This document shows positions 5,665 to 6,103 of a stretch of 6,103 nt of DNA, in pieces; the stretch's first letter is position 1; every line of letters begins with the position of its first letter. The notes below the pieces were generated by a model. The model had not been told where the DNA came from and ran no database searches. It saw only the letters and a program-made list of their open reading frames with translations. Origin of the DNA: an uncultured bacterium (GTDB lineage Bacteria > Auribacterota > Tritonobacteria > UBA1439); NCBI GenBank assembly GCA_937858775.1, contig CALLYX010000448.1, positions 1 to 6,103 on the forward strand, in the 5' to 3' direction. The translations under genes were made by a program, and so were the position numbers.

Positions 5665-6103
5665 TCATCCCCTCCACCTCCCCGGGCGCGCCCTCCTCTT
5701 TCCCGCGCGCGCGTACGCCTTGATGATCTCCCTCACCAGCTCGTGCCGCACCACGTCCATCTCGGTGAGGTACGAGAAGCGGACCCCCCCGACCGAGGCC
5801 AAGACGGACTGCACTTGCACGAGGCCCGACTCACGGTGCCCGGGGAGGTCCACCTGGGTGATGTCGCCCGTGATCACCGCCTTCGAATCCGCGCCGAGGC
5901 GGGTGAGGAACATCTTCATCTGCTCGGCGGTGCTGTTCTGCGCCTCGTCGAGGATGATGAACGAATCGTTGAGCGTCCGTCCGCGCATGTACGCGAGCGG
6001 CGCGATCTCGATCGTGCCGCGCTCGAACAGCTTGCCGGTCTTGTCGAAGCCCATCAGGTCGTACAGCGCGTCGTAGAGCGGACGCAGGTAGGGGTCGACC
6101 TTC
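5665..6103 (-). CDS. phoH: PhoH-like ATPase, C-terminal part (5' end outside window)
   Basis: The reading frame is open to the right edge, giving 145 complete codons ending in TGA. The sequence begins KVDPYLRPLYDALYDLMG and carries the hallmark block IEIAPLAYMRGRTLNDSF (31-48), the Walker B motif IILDEAQN (49-56), then EQMKMFLTRLG (60-70), ITGDITQVDLP (77-87) and DVVRHELV (116-123). The P-loop (Walker A) should lie just beyond the edge. PhoH/YbeZ proteins are P-loop ATPases implicated in RNA metabolism and commonly encoded beside ybeY; here pgpH sits between them, as in Bacillus-type clusters. A short basic tail (GKRRARPGRWRG) ends the protein. The Met at 6054 is internal, not the start, since conserved family sequence continues upstream of it. 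An 82-nt gap separates its stop from the proposed pgpH GTG. Confidence 0.96.
   Translation of the reverse strand, partial: KVDPYLRPLYDALYDLMGFDKTGKLFERGTIEIAPLAYMRGRTLNDSFIILDEAQNSTAEQMKMFLTRLGADSKAVITGDITQVDLPGHRESGLVQVQSVLASVGGVRFSYLTEMDVVRHELVREIIKAYARAGKRRARPGRWRG

Noticed and set aside
4560..5723. 387-codon open frame on the plus strand opposite pgpH
   Set aside because: It is a composition artefact antisense to the external domain of PgpH, without recognisable domains or a ribosome-binding site.
1..6103. Mobile element, CRISPR array, tRNA/rRNA, defence or other new accessory system
   Set aside because: There is no transposase, integrase, spaced repeats, terminal inverted repeats or RNA-gene-like segment. 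The genes belong to known housekeeping families and share the same base composition, so the window looks like core chromosome.

Overview
The window is a compact, GC-rich block of bacterial chromosome in which every convincing gene lies on the minus strand. Read in the direction of transcription, from high to low coordinates, the order is: the 3' part of phoH (runs off the right edge), a seven-transmembrane HD-domain phosphohydrolase of the PgpH/YqfF family, ybeY, a diacylglycerol/undecaprenol kinase fused to a PAP2-type phosphatase, a membrane CBS/CorC-HlyC protein, and recO. Gaps and overlaps are small (82 nt gap, about 41 nt overlap, 19 nt overlap, 16 nt gap, 14 nt gap), so this reads as one operon whose promoter lies beyond the right edge. 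The left 134 bases hold no complete gene, are AT-richer than the rest, and are probably the end of the transcription unit.

The order phoH-pgpH-ybeY-dgkA is the classic arrangement of Bacillus and relatives, where cdd, era and recO follow. The phoH-ybeY-CBS/CorC association is familiar from Proteobacteria (ybeZ-ybeY-ybeX). This window combines both. The high GC, heavy use of GGG glycine codons and long runs of G on the coding strand fit an environmental, possibly uncultivated GC-rich lineage, but the sequence alone does not place it in a phylum.

The gene functions group into RNA metabolism (PhoH ATPase and YbeY endoribonuclease, rRNA maturation and quality control), signalling (PgpH-type HD hydrolase, probably cyclic di-AMP), lipid-carrier recycling (DgkA-PAP2 fusion, both halves plausibly feeding the undecaprenyl phosphate pool), a CBS-regulated membrane protein, and recombinational repair (RecO).

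I found no mobile element, CRISPR array, rRNA or tRNA, and no evidence for a wholly new system. The points most worth a second look are: the kinase-phosphatase fusion with divergent phosphatase motifs, the YbeY zinc motif with Asp where the third His is expected, a potential G-quadruplex plus hairpin at the pgpH translation start, strand-biased poly-G tracts including a 9-G run inside the CBS-protein gene, and loss of signature transport residues in the membrane domain of that CBS protein.
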